A DNA stretch of 26,888 nucleotides from MED660 sp002691025 (lineage in GTDB: Bacteria > Myxococcota_A > UBA9160 > UBA4427), in contig NHDZ02000053.1 of assembly GCA_002170485.2 (NCBI GenBank), positions 1 to 26,888 of the forward strand. The letters are read 5' to 3'. Shown here in pieces: positions 15,623-24,073 of this stretch (its first letter is position 1; each line of letters starts with the position of its first letter). The position numbers and the translations under genes are program-made. The notes below the pieces were generated by a model that had not been told where the DNA came from, did not search any database, and saw nothing but the letters and a program-made list of their open reading frames with translations.

Positions 15623-16351
15623 TCAGCCCGCCTTGGCCTGCTCGTCGATCAACCGCTTGAAATCACCGAAGGGGCGTGCACCAGACAAGAAGCGGCCGTT
15701 GATGAAGAACCCTGGAGTCCCTGTCACACCCAACCGGGACGCCTCCGCAACATCGGCGTCAACACGCTTCTTGACCGCCGCCGAATTCATGTCGGCCTTG
15801 AATTGCTCGACATCAAGATCCAGGCCGCCTGCATATTCGATGAACTTCGCTTCTGTCAGCTCGCGCTGATTGGCGAAGATCAGGTCGTGCATCTCCCAGA
15901 ACTTCCCTTGATTCTTGGCCGCCTCTGAGGCCGCGTGAGCCAGAGGTGCCTGAGCATGCATGCGAAGGGGAAGATGNTTGAAGACAATTCGNACCTGGTC
16001 GCCGTAGGTTTCTTCGACCTGCCTGAGGGTGCCATTGACGCGACCACAGAAAGGACACTGGAAGTCGGAAAACTCGACCACGGTTATTTCTGCGTCGTCA
16101 CCGCCCCCTTTGGAGGGGGATCCCGCGAGGTTGATTTCATACGCCTTCGACGGGTCCGGGCCTCTCTTCGGGGCCGCCGGAGCCTTGCTCGGTGCAGCTC
16201 CACCCGCCACCTGAACCTTGCCCAGTGCCGTTCCCAACTCTCCGACTCGGTCCGAGGCCCGATCAATGGAGCCTCCGAGCAGGTAGGCNCTGCCCAGAAT
16301 ACTCAGACCCAGAATGATGGCACCCAGGACAGTGGCACTTCCGCTTTGCAT
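15623..16351 (-). CDS. Membrane-anchored DsbA/thioredoxin-like oxidoreductase
   Basis: This 242-residue protein has an N-terminal membrane segment (about 7-26), an Ala/Pro-rich linker (about 45-70) and a thioredoxin_4/DsbA-type domain. The redox motif CPFC is at 99-102 in EFSDFQCPFCGRVNG. The cis-proline loop GVTGTPGFFING is at 208-219, with the TP pair characteristic of DsbA-like and BdbD-like proteins. It probably handles disulfides in the periplasm. The ATG at 16349-16351 follows AAAGGGAA; a start 27 bases further upstream lacks such a site. The gene ends 16 bases from the convergent phosphodiesterase and is the last of the minus-strand series. Confidence 0.92.
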   Translation of the reverse strand: MQSGSATVLGAIILGLSILGXAYLLGGSIDRASDRVGELGTALGKVQVAGGAAPSKAPAAPKRGPDPSKAYEINLAGSPSKGGGDDAEITVVEFSDFQCPFCGRVNGTLRQVEETYGDQXRIVFXHLPLRMHAQAPLAHAASEAAKNQGKFWEMHDLIFANQRELTEAKFIEYAGGLDLDVEQFKADMNSAAVKKRVDADVAEASRLGVTGTPGFFINGRFLSGARPFGDFKRLIDEQAKAG

Positions 16352-16430
16352 TTGAATTCCCTTTCGGTCGGNCCTCAAAATGAGGATATCCAGACTAGCA
16401 CGAACCCATCCACTCCCGAGNGGATTTCAT

Positions 16431-16682
16431 TTAGNCGACTTCATCTTCATCCAGAGCCTTGAGGCAGATCGGGTGAGGAGAAAACTCGGGCCCTCCCGCC
16501 CAACCGGGNATCTGNGCCGCCTGCTCCAGCCACGAATCCGCCAAGGCCGCCTCGACCACCACCGCATTGTTGTCAAACCCCTCTAGAATGGCTTCCCAGA
16601 GCTCTTGCCCCCCGCTCTCCCACCATTCTCTTCCGGGGTTCTCAAAATCAATGGCCAGCTTCACCATCGGTTGATCCTGCAT
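16431..16682 (-). CDS. Small acidic protein of unknown function
   Basis: This gene of about 83 residues is not recognised. Its composition is protein-like: MVKLAIDFENPGREWWESGG, a predicted helix QELWEAILEGF, then VVVEAALADSWLEQA and an acidic end LKALDEDEV. I prefer the start at 16680-16682 because GGAG lies 6 bases upstream; an in-frame ATG at 16692-16694 is possible. It is cytosolic by appearance, with no membrane segment. It lies between the ATL and DsbA-like genes on the same strand with gaps of about 125 and 80 bases. Three or four ambiguous bases fall within it. Confidence 0.6.
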   Translation of the reverse strand: MQDQPMVKLAIDFENPGREWWESGGQELWEAILEGFDNNAVVVEAALADSWLEQAXQXPGWAGGPEFSPHPICLKALDEDEVX

Positions 16683-16807
16683 GCTTGTCTCCATCGAATN
16701 CTTCGGGACTCATGCCCTCCGCTCAGGCCTCTCAAAGTGTCCCACAGGCTCCACGCCGAGCCAAGGCCCCGCTCCAGGTCAGACCCCAACACGGGGCGCG
16801 TCGAGTG

Positions 16808-17137
16808 TCAGTCGCTCCGCTCGCGACCCGACCAACCGTACTNGGAAAGATCAATTCGGCCGGTCTGATCAAAGCTCACACCCTCGGCTTCCAGGAGTGC
16901 GTGTTGCAAAGAGGCCGACCCTTCCCAGTCGGGCAGACTCACTCGCCCCCGAGCATTCACCACACGCTGCCACGGCACATCCNCCTGGCCTTCAGGCAGG
17001 GCGTGAAGCGCATAGCCCACCTGACGGGCTCGGCCGGGCAGACCCGCCGCATGCGCCACCCCCCCGTATGTCATGACCCGTCCNCGCGGAATCCGGCCCA
17101 CCACACGGTAGATCTTCGAGTACGCCTCGCCCTTCAC
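16808..17137 (-). CDS. Alkyltransferase-like (ATL) protein, MGMT family without the acceptor cysteine
   Basis: This 109-residue protein matches the DNA-binding domain of O6-methylguanine-DNA methyltransferase. IYRVVGRIP and GRVMTYGGVAHAAGLPGRAR (19-38), followed by QVGYALHALPEG, form the helix-turn-helix and arginine-finger region. The active-site PCHRV is replaced by PWQRVV (at about 55-60), with Trp in place of the alkyl-accepting Cys. This is the mark of ATL proteins, which bind O6-alkylguanine and flag it for nucleotide excision repair instead of reversing it. The start is a GTG at 17135-17137 overlapping the TGA of the M3 peptidase (GTGA), so translation is probably coupled. A few residues are ambiguous. 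Confidence 0.93.
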   Translation of the reverse strand: MKGEAYSKIYRVVGRIPXGRVMTYGGVAHAAGLPGRARQVGYALHALPEGQXDVPWQRVVNARGRVSLPDWEGSASLQHALLEAEGVSFDQTGRIDLSXYGWSGRERSD

Positions 17138-19230
17138 GACGAAGCCAGCAGTCCGCTCTGCTTCAACAGCGCATCCGCGCGCGGCTCTCGACCCCGAAAA
17201 GCCTCAAACACTTCGCCCGGCGGAAGACTCCCACCCAGAGCCAACACTGTCGACCCGAAACGTTCTCCGAGTCGGCTCAACTCAGACTCGTTATCCAGTC
17301 CGACTTCCTCAAAGGCCCCGAACGCATCCGCGGCCAGCNCCTCGGCCCATTTGTAGCTGTAATAACCGGCCGCATAGCCTCCCGCAAAAATATGGCCAAA
17401 GCTGCAGAGGAATCGATCCTCTTCCAGGGGATCGATCACCGTCGTGACTTCAGCGACCCGGCNTTGGACCGCGAAGGCGTCTTCCGGACTGGAGCCAGGC
17501 GAACTTGCGTGAAGCTCAAGGTCGGTTCGCGCAAAATAGATCTGTCGCAGCATGTCACTGGCCGCCCGATAGGTTCGCGCGGCGCNCAACTTTTCGATCA
17601 GCCCATCGGGAACCGGCTCCCCGGTCTCGACNTGTCCGGAGATGGCCCGCAGGGTTTCAGGCTGATAACACCAATTCTCCATGAATTGACTTGGCAATTC
17701 CACCGCGTCCCACTCGATATTCCGGATCCCGGAGGCCAACGACTCATCCACCGTCGTGAGCATATGTTGCAAGCCATGCCCGAATTCGTGGAAGAGGGTC
17801 TGCACTTCATCAAAGAGCAGAAGAGCGGGTTGCCCCCCGACAGGCGGCGAGTGATTGCAGACCAGATACGCGACGGGTGCACGAAAGTCGCTCGGCGGAA
17901 GAGCCAAGCGCACACTGCGTCCGACGCATTCGTCCATCCACGCGCCCCCTCTTTTCTGGCCCGGTCGCGAATACGGGTCCAGATAAAAGGCCGCTCGCTC
18001 GCTGCCCTCTTCGTCGTAGACCCGGAAGAAACGGACATCCTCGTGCCAGACCGGCGCTTCTCCATCTGCCGGCTCGATGCGAACATGGAAGAGTCTTTGC
18101 GCCAAAGCGAAAAGTCCGTCGAGGACCTTCGAGAAAGGGAAATAGGACCGCAACTCCTCTTCGCTGTAGTCGAACTGATCNTCCCTCATGCGTTCAGCCC
18201 AGAAAGGCACATCCCAGAGCGAAAGTGCNTCGGCCTCAAAGCCCTCTGCTTGCGCAAAGGAGGTCAGGCTGGCCAGTTCCCCACGCGCCTGGTCGAAGGA
18301 AGGTCTGCGCAAGTCCTCGAGCAGCGTGAGCACCGCACCGACATCGGACGCCATTTTTCCGGAGAGACTGAGATCGGCATAGGACTGGTACCCGAGAAGT
18401 CCAGCCTGCTCCTGACGCAAGGCCAGGATCCGCTGGATGGAATCGCGATTGTCGAACTCGCCTGAACCCGCCCGCCCCACATACGCGCGATAGGTTTTCT
18501 CGCGCAGATCCCGGCGCGTAGAATGCTGAAGAAATGGCATCACACAGGTCGGATCCAGGCCCAGCTTCCAGGGACCGTCTTCACGCGTGGCCTCTTCCTT
18601 ACCGGCGTCGCGCGCAGACTGGGCTGCAAGCTCAAGAAGGCTCTGGGGCAGGCCTTCGACGTCCGCCGCGTCCTCCAACCAGAACCCGCCGGCCTCCGTC
18701 GCATCCAACACCCGATTACTGAATTCGGTGGAAAGCTGGGCCAACTCCTGAGCGATCTCATTGAAACGAGCNCGCTCCTCGCCCTCCAGGGCCACACCCG
18801 AATGCGCGGCCTCCCGGAGGAGGCTTTCAAGGATCCGAGCCTGGGCGCCCGATAGATCCGCGGCCTGCTCGCTCTCCGAAAGGGCCAGCAAAGCNCGATG
18901 AATCGGCTCGCTCTGCCCGAGCCTCAACGAAAACTGCACCACGCCCGGCTGGGCGGCTTCATAGGCTTCGCGCAGGGCGTCATCATTCCGCACGCCCATG
19001 AGGTGTCCCACCACNCCCCAGCAACGAGCCAACCGATCCCCCATGGCCTCCAGCGGAACCACGCTGTCTTCCCAACGAGGCGAAATCCGGGCCTCGAGTT
19101 CGGCAAGGTCTCCCTCNAGATCGGCCAGCAGGATCTCCACGGCCGGNACCACATGCTCGGCCTTCACCTGGTCAAAAGGCGGAAGACCTTCCGAGAAGAG
19201 AAGCGGGTTGTCGTCCTTCCAATCAGACAT
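17134..19230 (-). CDS. prlC: M3 family zinc oligopeptidase (oligopeptidase A-like)
   Basis: This is a cytosolic thimet-type oligopeptidase of 698 residues, close to the size of E. coli oligopeptidase A (PrlC). The zinc motif HEFGHGLQHML places His481, Glu482 and His485; Glu511 in WDAVELPSQFMENW is the expected third ligand. The N-terminus DNPLL...LPPFDQVKAEHV is typical of the family. I prefer the ATG at 19228-19230 because the ATG at 19242 has AAGG directly adjoining it with no spacing and adds four residues. Such enzymes degrade peptides and cleaved signal peptides. It follows the DUF5916 gene by about 72 bases. The gene symbol is by family resemblance. Confidence 0.92.
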   Translation of the reverse strand: MSDWKDDNPLLFSEGLPPFDQVKAEHVXPAVEILLADXEGDLAELEARISPRWEDSVVPLEAMGDRLARCWXVVGHLMGVRNDDALREAYEAAQPGVVQFSLRLGQSEPIHXALLALSESEQAADLSGAQARILESLLREAAHSGVALEGEEXARFNEIAQELAQLSTEFSNRVLDATEAGGFWLEDAADVEGLPQSLLELAAQSARDAGKEEATREDGPWKLGLDPTCVMPFLQHSTRRDLREKTYRAYVGRAGSGEFDNRDSIQRILALRQEQAGLLGYQSYADLSLSGKMASDVGAVLTLLEDLRRPSFDQARGELASLTSFAQAEGFEAXALSLWDVPFWAERMRXDQFDYSEEELRSYFPFSKVLDGLFALAQRLFHVRIEPADGEAPVWHEDVRFFRVYDEEGSERAAFYLDPYSRPGQKRGGAWMDECVGRSVRLALPPSDFRAPVAYLVCNHSPPVGGQPALLLFDEVQTLFHEFGHGLQHMLTTVDESLASGIRNIEWDAVELPSQFMENWCYQPETLRAISGXVETGEPVPDGLIEKLXAARTYRAASDMLRQIYFARTDLELHASSPGSSPEDAFAVQXRVAEVTTVIDPLEEDRFLCSFGHIFAGGYAAGYYSYKWAEXLAADAFGAFEEVGLDNESELSRLGERFGSTVLALGGSLPPGEVFEAFRGREPRADALLKQSGLLASS

Positions 19231-19302
19231 CGTATCATCCATCCTTGTTCACGAAGACCTTGGGGATGAGGATCTGGCGTAGACCCCCTTCGCCGCCCGG
19301 CC

Positions 19303-21474
19303 CTAGAATCGAAAAGTCCAGCGTAGCTTGACCACCGGCATACTGCGTTCCAGCTTCAAGCCCCCGCCCTTGGCCAGAAGCTCTTCNCTCACNACAAGNA
19401 AGAGTTCCCGACCCGGAACGATGATCCAGCGAAANCGACTGTTTATCACCACTTCACCCGTTTCATGTTCCCATTGCACCAGGGTGCTCCAGGATATATC
19501 GACGTTGAACATCAAATTGAGGCGCGCCACCAGGACATGTGTCTCGAAATCGCCCTCTTCGAGGTTCACGAACGAGCCAGTATACCCCAGCGACACATCC
19601 ACATGCGGCGAAGGCCTCAGGACGAGACTCGGAGTGATCTGGGTCAAGCTCCCCGAATAGAAGCTGCCGACTTCCCCACCGAAGGTCAGCGCAATCGGTC
19701 GCGCTCGACTGCCGGTATACTCCCAGTAGAAGCGCTGGTTTGAATAGGAATCCACCGGNATNACAACCCCGGGATAGATCTCAAAAGGCTCTTCCGGGCG
19801 CTGGAACTCGTAGAGGTATCCCATGTAGAGCTGATCGCCCATGGGCGTGCTGAAGTCGAAAGGCGTCAGGTAGAGATACCCCGATCTCACGATATTTTCG
19901 CGATCCGTGACCACCGTACTCCAGGCGGAAAAGTCCACCGTCCTGATCCACTCTGGACGCAGCCGAAAGCGATACTCCCCGGTGTACGCTCGGATATTCG
20001 GACGATTCACGAAGCCCAGCGCAGGATTGAACTCTTCGGAAAGTTCCTTGTAGGCAATGCGCCAATTCACGCGATCATTCGGATAACTCAGCTCCCCGCC
20101 CCACCCAGCCTGGAGTCCATCACTCCCCTCCGTAAAGCTGTTCTGGAACCAGGCTCGAGCCTGGACGACTTTGTCTCCATTCCACTCGCTGTTCCGATAC
20201 AGACCGTCGAAACCGATCATGGCGTTATCGTTGTCGGAATTCGGGTCTCCGTGCGTCACGATCGCCCCCACCGAAGACTCGCGGCCTACGTCCAGGGTCA
20301 CGCGCTCTACACCCAGGCTCTTCTGACCCACACCCTGCCCGGATCCCGTCCAGGTTTCGAGGATTCCGAAATTGACGCCCCCCTGTGTGCCCGTCACCTT
20401 GCCCCCGAAAAGCAGCGGCACCTCTTCCCCGTCCACCAGGCCNATCCTCCGAGAGAAGAAAGGACGACCGTTCCGGGAGAGACCCCCAAAATCGAAAATC
20501 GTCGCATCGCGTAGGAAGAATGGNCGGGTCTCGGGATAGAAGAGGGCAAAGCGTGTCAGGTTGACCTGGAATTGATCCACCGCGGCATCTGCAAAATCCG
20601 TATTGGCGGTGAAGGAGGCGGTGAGCGACGGAATCGGGTTGTAGAAGATGTCGCCGCCGGGTNTGAAATCGAACTCGTGCTTATCTTCGACTTCATCATC
20701 GATGCGCCGGACACTGAGCGCCGGAACGACATCAAGGCCCAGACCCTGCCGCGCCCCCAGCATTCCCACCAGGTCGCCGGCTTCCGCCATATTCCCGAAT
20801 CTGTGATTGATATCGATATCGGTCCACCGATCGCGCTCATTGAGACGTCGTATCACTCGATAGAAGTTGAACCCCCAGGCATCATTTTCAGGATCAAACG
20901 AGATGGACTCGAAGGGAATTTCGACTTCCACGACCCAGCCCTGATCATCGATNCGGGCTCGNGCTTGCCAGATGGTGTCCCAATTCTTCTCGAAGTCCCG
21001 ATAGCGGACCAGCGCATCNACACGGGAGCCTCGTGGGTTGACTCCAAAAAAGTAGGCGGACCGATAGTTGTGGAATGTATCGAGGAAGAATCCGACGCGA
21101 TCATCGCCTTCGATACTCCCGTCCTCTTCCATTTCCCGGGCGATGATCTGGTCCGGATGATCGTCNTAACAACGNACGCCCAGGTAAAGGGCGCCTTCNG
21201 TCCGCAGGATCCGGACCACGGTCCTTTGNCTCGGCGTAGCCCCGGTCACCGGAATCACCTGGGTGAGAGGCATCAGGGGCTCGGCCATCTCCCAGACGGC
21301 CTCATCCAGTCTCCCATCGATCTCCGGTGCTTCCACCACCAATACGGCGCGAGCCTGCGGGCGAGCAGCGGGCTCCTCGGACGCTCCCACGGAGCCTACG
21401 ATCCCCCACGAAAGGACCGCCAGAAAAAGCGCCTGGGCACCCTGATACCGCTGCAGGATCGTTGTTCTAGACAC
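19303..21474 (-). CDS. CBM9-like/DUF5916 outer-membrane beta-barrel protein
   Basis: This 723-residue predicted outer-membrane protein starts with a signal peptide (MSRTTILQRYQGAQ, then a hydrophobic run ending SVGA). Next is a carbohydrate-binding family 9-like domain (about 45-230) beginning APEIDGRLDEAVWEMAEPL and containing EGDDRVGFFLDTF, VEIPFESISF and WGFNFYR. The rest (about 250-723) is a DUF5916 barrel with alternating strands, ALFYPETXPFFLRDATIFDF and a C-terminal WTFRF. The final aromatic residue is the usual outer-membrane barrel signal. The start is GTG at 21472-21474 or the adjacent TTG at 21475-21477; an AGGG site precedes both. It starts 11 bases after the symporter stop. Function is unknown; glycan binding and transport is a guess from the fold. 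Confidence 0.88.
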   Translation of the reverse strand: MSRTTILQRYQGAQALFLAVLSWGIVGSVGASEEPAARPQARAVLVVEAPEIDGRLDEAVWEMAEPLMPLTQVIPVTGATPXQRTVVRILRXEGALYLGXRCXDDHPDQIIAREMEEDGSIEGDDRVGFFLDTFHNYRSAYFFGVNPRGSRXDALVRYRDFEKNWDTIWQXRAXIDDQGWVVEVEIPFESISFDPENDAWGFNFYRVIRRLNERDRWTDIDINHRFGNMAEAGDLVGMLGARQGLGLDVVPALSVRRIDDEVEDKHEFDFXPGGDIFYNPIPSLTASFTANTDFADAAVDQFQVNLTRFALFYPETXPFFLRDATIFDFGGLSRNGRPFFSRRXGLVDGEEVPLLFGGKVTGTQGGVNFGILETWTGSGQGVGQKSLGVERVTLDVGRESSVGAIVTHGDPNSDNDNAMIGFDGLYRNSEWNGDKVVQARAWFQNSFTEGSDGLQAGWGGELSYPNDRVNWRIAYKELSEEFNPALGFVNRPNIRAYTGEYRFRLRPEWIRTVDFSAWSTVVTDRENIVRSGYLYLTPFDFSTPMGDQLYMGYLYEFQRPEEPFEIYPGVXXPVDSYSNQRFYWEYTGSRARPIALTFGGEVGSFYSGSLTQITPSLVLRPSPHVDVSLGYTGSFVNLEEGDFETHVLVARLNLMFNVDISWSTLVQWEHETGEVVINSXFRWIIVPGRELXLXVXEELLAKGGGLKLERSMPVVKLRWTFRF

Positions 21475-21485
21475 CAAGGCGGACC

Positions 21486-22934
21486 CTACGCAGGCAACTT
21501 GGCGCGAAGCGGCAGCGAAGAAACCAGGACCACCACCAGCCCATTCAAGACCAGGCCAAGCACGCCCACATGGATCCCCGAAACCCGGGGCACATCCAGC
21601 AGGGTCAAGCCCACAGAGAAGAGAGTCCCCACCACAAGACCGGCCAGGGTGGCTGCTGCACTCTGCCTCGTCCAATGCAACGCCATCAAGAAAGCCGGAA
21701 CACACTGAATCAGGATTTCCATCTTGAGCTCAATCAGGCGCCACAACGTCACGTCCTGNTGTAGAGCCAGTGGGATCGTGGCCAGCAGGACCACACCCGC
21801 GAGGATCTTGCCCAAGCGGGTCTGGCTGGCTTCATTCCCGGTACGAAGCAGGACATCCCTGGCCAACAAGGAGCCCAGGGACAAAAGGCATGAGTCTGCG
21901 GTGGACATGATGGCGGACAAGGCTCCGATGAAGACCACCACCGCCGCCACTCGAGACCAGGGCCCCTCCGCGGCCCACTCATTGAGGAGCAGAGGCAAGA
22001 CGCCGTCCGCGGCCACACCGGCCCCCACGTCTACGCGCACAATGGCCACGATCCCAATCAGGGTCACCACCAGGGTAGTCACAAGCGGCATATAGGTCAT
22101 GAGGGCAAAGGATTGGGACAAAGCCCGTCCGCTCCGGGCCGCATAGATCCTTTGAATCGCCTGGGGGTAGACGACACTCCCAAACCCAAGCAAGGCCAGC
22201 GTACTGAACCAGTTTGCACACGTCTCCGCATCCGGAAACGCGACGGCATCGGGCCGGACCCGAGCCACCTCCTGCGTGATCTGACTCATTCCACCCGTCC
22301 CCATCAAGAGCCAGACCAGGAGCGTCACCAGCCCCACTCCCATCAGGATCCCTTGCGCGGCGTCGGTCCACGCCACNGCNCGCATNCCNCCTCGCGTCTC
22401 ATAGAAGAGAATCAGCCCCGCCAGACCGATGACACCCCAGGAATACGGCACGAGATCCCCCGTCACCAGACTGGCCACAAAGCCCATCGCCTTGAGTTGA
22501 GCCAACAGGAAATTCGCCAGGGCGAACGTCATCAGGATGCCCACCGNCAGNCGNAGCGCAGACCCCGCTGCACCCGAACCGAAGCGATCACGCAGGAAGT
22601 CGCCGGGCGTCACATAGCCCCTTTGCGTGGCCGCCGGTCGCAAGCGAGGCACCAACAGGTGAAAGACGACAATGATGGCCATCATGAATCCGGTAGACAT
22701 GATGAAACTGAAGCCGGTCCGGTAGGCTCGCCCGGGATAGCCAAGCAGGGAGTTCCCCGAATAGGCCGTGGCATAGAGAGTCAGGAACAGGACAAAAACG
22801 CCCAGCTCCCGCCCTCCTAGAAAGTGATCACTGGGAGACGATCCCTGCCGAGCCCGATTGGCCACCTCGGCCACGCCCAGGAGCAGGACCAGATACACCC
22901 CCAGGGCCAGGACCCCAACCTCGGAGAAGCTCAC
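21486..22934 (-). CDS. Sodium:solute symporter (SSS family)
   Basis: This 482-residue inner-membrane protein has about 13 hydrophobic segments. The segment LYATAYSGNSLLGYPGRAYR with a preceding HFLGGRELG motif is typical of SSS carriers, as is the substrate/Na-binding region GALSAIMSTADSCLLSLGSL. The substrate is unknown; the small upstream partner suggests a PanF-like or organic-acid-type member. The GTG start at 22932-22934 overlaps the TGA of the upstream small membrane gene (GTGA), showing translational coupling. Ambiguous bases near 21760, 22378-22389 and 22547-22554 affect a few residues. Confidence 0.93.
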   Translation of the reverse strand: MSFSEVGVLALGVYLVLLLGVAEVANRARQGSSPSDHFLGGRELGVFVLFLTLYATAYSGNSLLGYPGRAYRTGFSFIMSTGFMMAIIVVFHLLVPRLRPAATQRGYVTPGDFLRDRFGSGAAGSAXXLXVGILMTFALANFLLAQLKAMGFVASLVTGDLVPYSWGVIGLAGLILFYETRXXMXXVAWTDAAQGILMGVGLVTLLVWLLMGTGGMSQITQEVARVRPDAVAFPDAETCANWFSTLALLGFGSVVYPQAIQRIYAARSGRALSQSFALMTYMPLVTTLVVTLIGIVAIVRVDVGAGVAADGVLPLLLNEWAAEGPWSRVAAVVVFIGALSAIMSTADSCLLSLGSLLARDVLLRTGNEASQTRLGKILAGVVLLATIPLALXQDVTLWRLIELKMEILIQCVPAFLMALHWTRQSAAATLAGLVVGTLFSVGLTLLDVPRVSGIHVGVLGLVLNGLVVVLVSSLPLRAKLPA

Positions 22935-23203
22935 GATTCCCTCTCCTCGCCTGGATCCGCCAGCGGGAATTCAACCGCCGCGTCGTCATCGATATCCGTC
23001 CAAAGCCAGGCCAACGAATTGAGAATCGCGGCCACGCCGTAACATCCGAGGGCCACCGCCACCCAGTCCGGCAATCCCAGAACCAGACGCAACCCTTCCG
23101 AATCCCCGCGGTACCAGGGCACGGAAAAGACGAACAACAAAAAGACAAGGCCAAGCAAGAAAAGCCGAATCCGGCTCCTTTTCCTGGCTACGCCTGCCTC
23201 CAT
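22931..23203 (-). CDS. YhdT/DUF997-like small membrane protein, symporter partner
   Basis: This 90-residue protein has two predicted membrane helices, RLFLLGLVFLLFVFSVPWYR and WVAVALGCYGVAAILNSLAW, and an acidic C-terminus. This is the pattern of YhdT/DUF997- or DUF3311-type proteins encoded directly before SSS symporters (such as yhdT before panF in E. coli). AAGGAG lies 7 bases before the ATG. The stop overlaps the symporter start as GTGA. Its role as a symporter accessory is inferred from this conserved pairing. Confidence 0.85.
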   Translation of the reverse strand: MEAGVARKRSRIRLFLLGLVFLLFVFSVPWYRGDSEGLRLVLGLPDWVAVALGCYGVAAILNSLAWLWTDIDDDAAVEFPLADPGEERES

Positions 23204-23279
23204 CTGTTCACTCCTTCCACGTACCGCTCACTTCTCTCAAGGGCTGGGAGAGTTTTAGCACCCTGCTTGGATCCACACC

Positions 23280-23969
23280 TCAGTCCAGAGGCTCCACGCA
23301 GCGTGCCCCTTCGTTTCGGGCTTGATTCACATAGCGACCCACCTGAAACGCCTCCAATCGGTCTTCGGCCGCCGGCGCCAGGATCGAGCCCAGGCGATCG
23401 GGGTCTTCCTGGCCTCCGTCCAACCAATCTCCCCAATCTGGCTTTTCGACCAGCACCGGCATCCGATGGTGAACCCGACTCATGAGCGCATTGGCGCCCA
23501 CGGTCAACAAAGCACAGGATTCGATGACCTCTCCACTCCCTTGATCCACCCAACTCTCCCAGATCCCCGCGATGGCCAGAAGCGAAGACTCCGGAGCATG
23601 AAAATAATAGGGCCCCTGGGATGGGGTCCCCTTCGCCTTCTTCGCCCACTCGTAGAAACCATCGGCGGGAACCAGGCACCGCCGCTTGCGCAGGGCCGCC
23701 CGAAAAGAAGGCTTGGTCGCCGCGGTCTCCGACCGGGCGTTGATCATCAAACTGAAATCCGACCGATCCTTGACCCAGAAGGGAATCAGCCCCCAATGCA
23801 GGGCCACCACACGCCGGGCGTCACCCTCTTCCTGGCGCACAGCCAGAATCGGCTGACTGGGTGCCACATTGAAGCGAGGCCCGAAGGCCGACTCGCCGTC
23901 CAGTGGCTCCGCTCCAAAGTATTCCGCGACCTCGTTGGCCGAGCGCGTAAGGACCATCCGACCGCACAT
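23280..23969 (-). CDS. SRAP-domain protein (YedK/HMCES family)
   Basis: This 229-residue protein forms covalent crosslinks with abasic sites in single-stranded DNA and protects them during replication. Key features are all visible: MCGR at the N-terminus (Cys2 becomes the catalytic nucleophile after Met removal), RFNVAPSQ with Asn34, MINARSET (75-82), VPADGFYEW with Glu108, and SRVHHRMP with His167. I choose the ATG at 23967-23969 because it exposes Cys2; the adjacent ATG at 23970-23972 would add one Met. GGGG lies 6 bases upstream. It is divergent from the DUF368 gene. Confidence 0.96.
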   Translation of the reverse strand: MCGRMVLTRSANEVAEYFGAEPLDGESAFGPRFNVAPSQPILAVRQEEGDARRVVALHWGLIPFWVKDRSDFSLMINARSETAATKPSFRAALRKRRCLVPADGFYEWAKKAKGTPSQGPYYFHAPESSLLAIAGIWESWVDQGSGEVIESCALLTVGANALMSRVHHRMPVLVEKPDWGDWLDGGQEDPDRLGSILAPAAEDRLEAFQVGRYVNQARNEGARCVEPLD

Positions 23970-24073
23970 CATCCACCCCGCTGCTACCATCGGCTCATTC
24001 ATGCGCTTTGAGGTGGAGGCCATCGCCCAAAGCCACCCCGCGCAAAGAAAATACCCGGAAAGGAAACAGTCCC
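23970..24073. promoter_or_regulatory. Short divergent intergenic region between SRAP and DUF368 genes
   Basis: About 100 bases separate two divergent starts and must carry both promoters if the starts are right. Only ribosome-binding sites are clear: GGGG for SRAP on the minus strand and AAAGGAAA for the DUF368 gene on the plus strand. I see no convincing -35/-10 pair or LexA box. Confidence 0.3.

Noticed and set aside
20572..21708. Plus-strand open frame of 378 residues
   Set aside because: It is a mirror of the well-supported DUF5916 gene on the minus strand and has no recognisable domain.
23234..23256. CTCTC/GAGAG hairpin followed by TTTT
   Set aside because: It would terminate plus-strand transcription, but no plus-strand gene ends here; the stem is only 5 bp, and on the minus strand there is no T-run.
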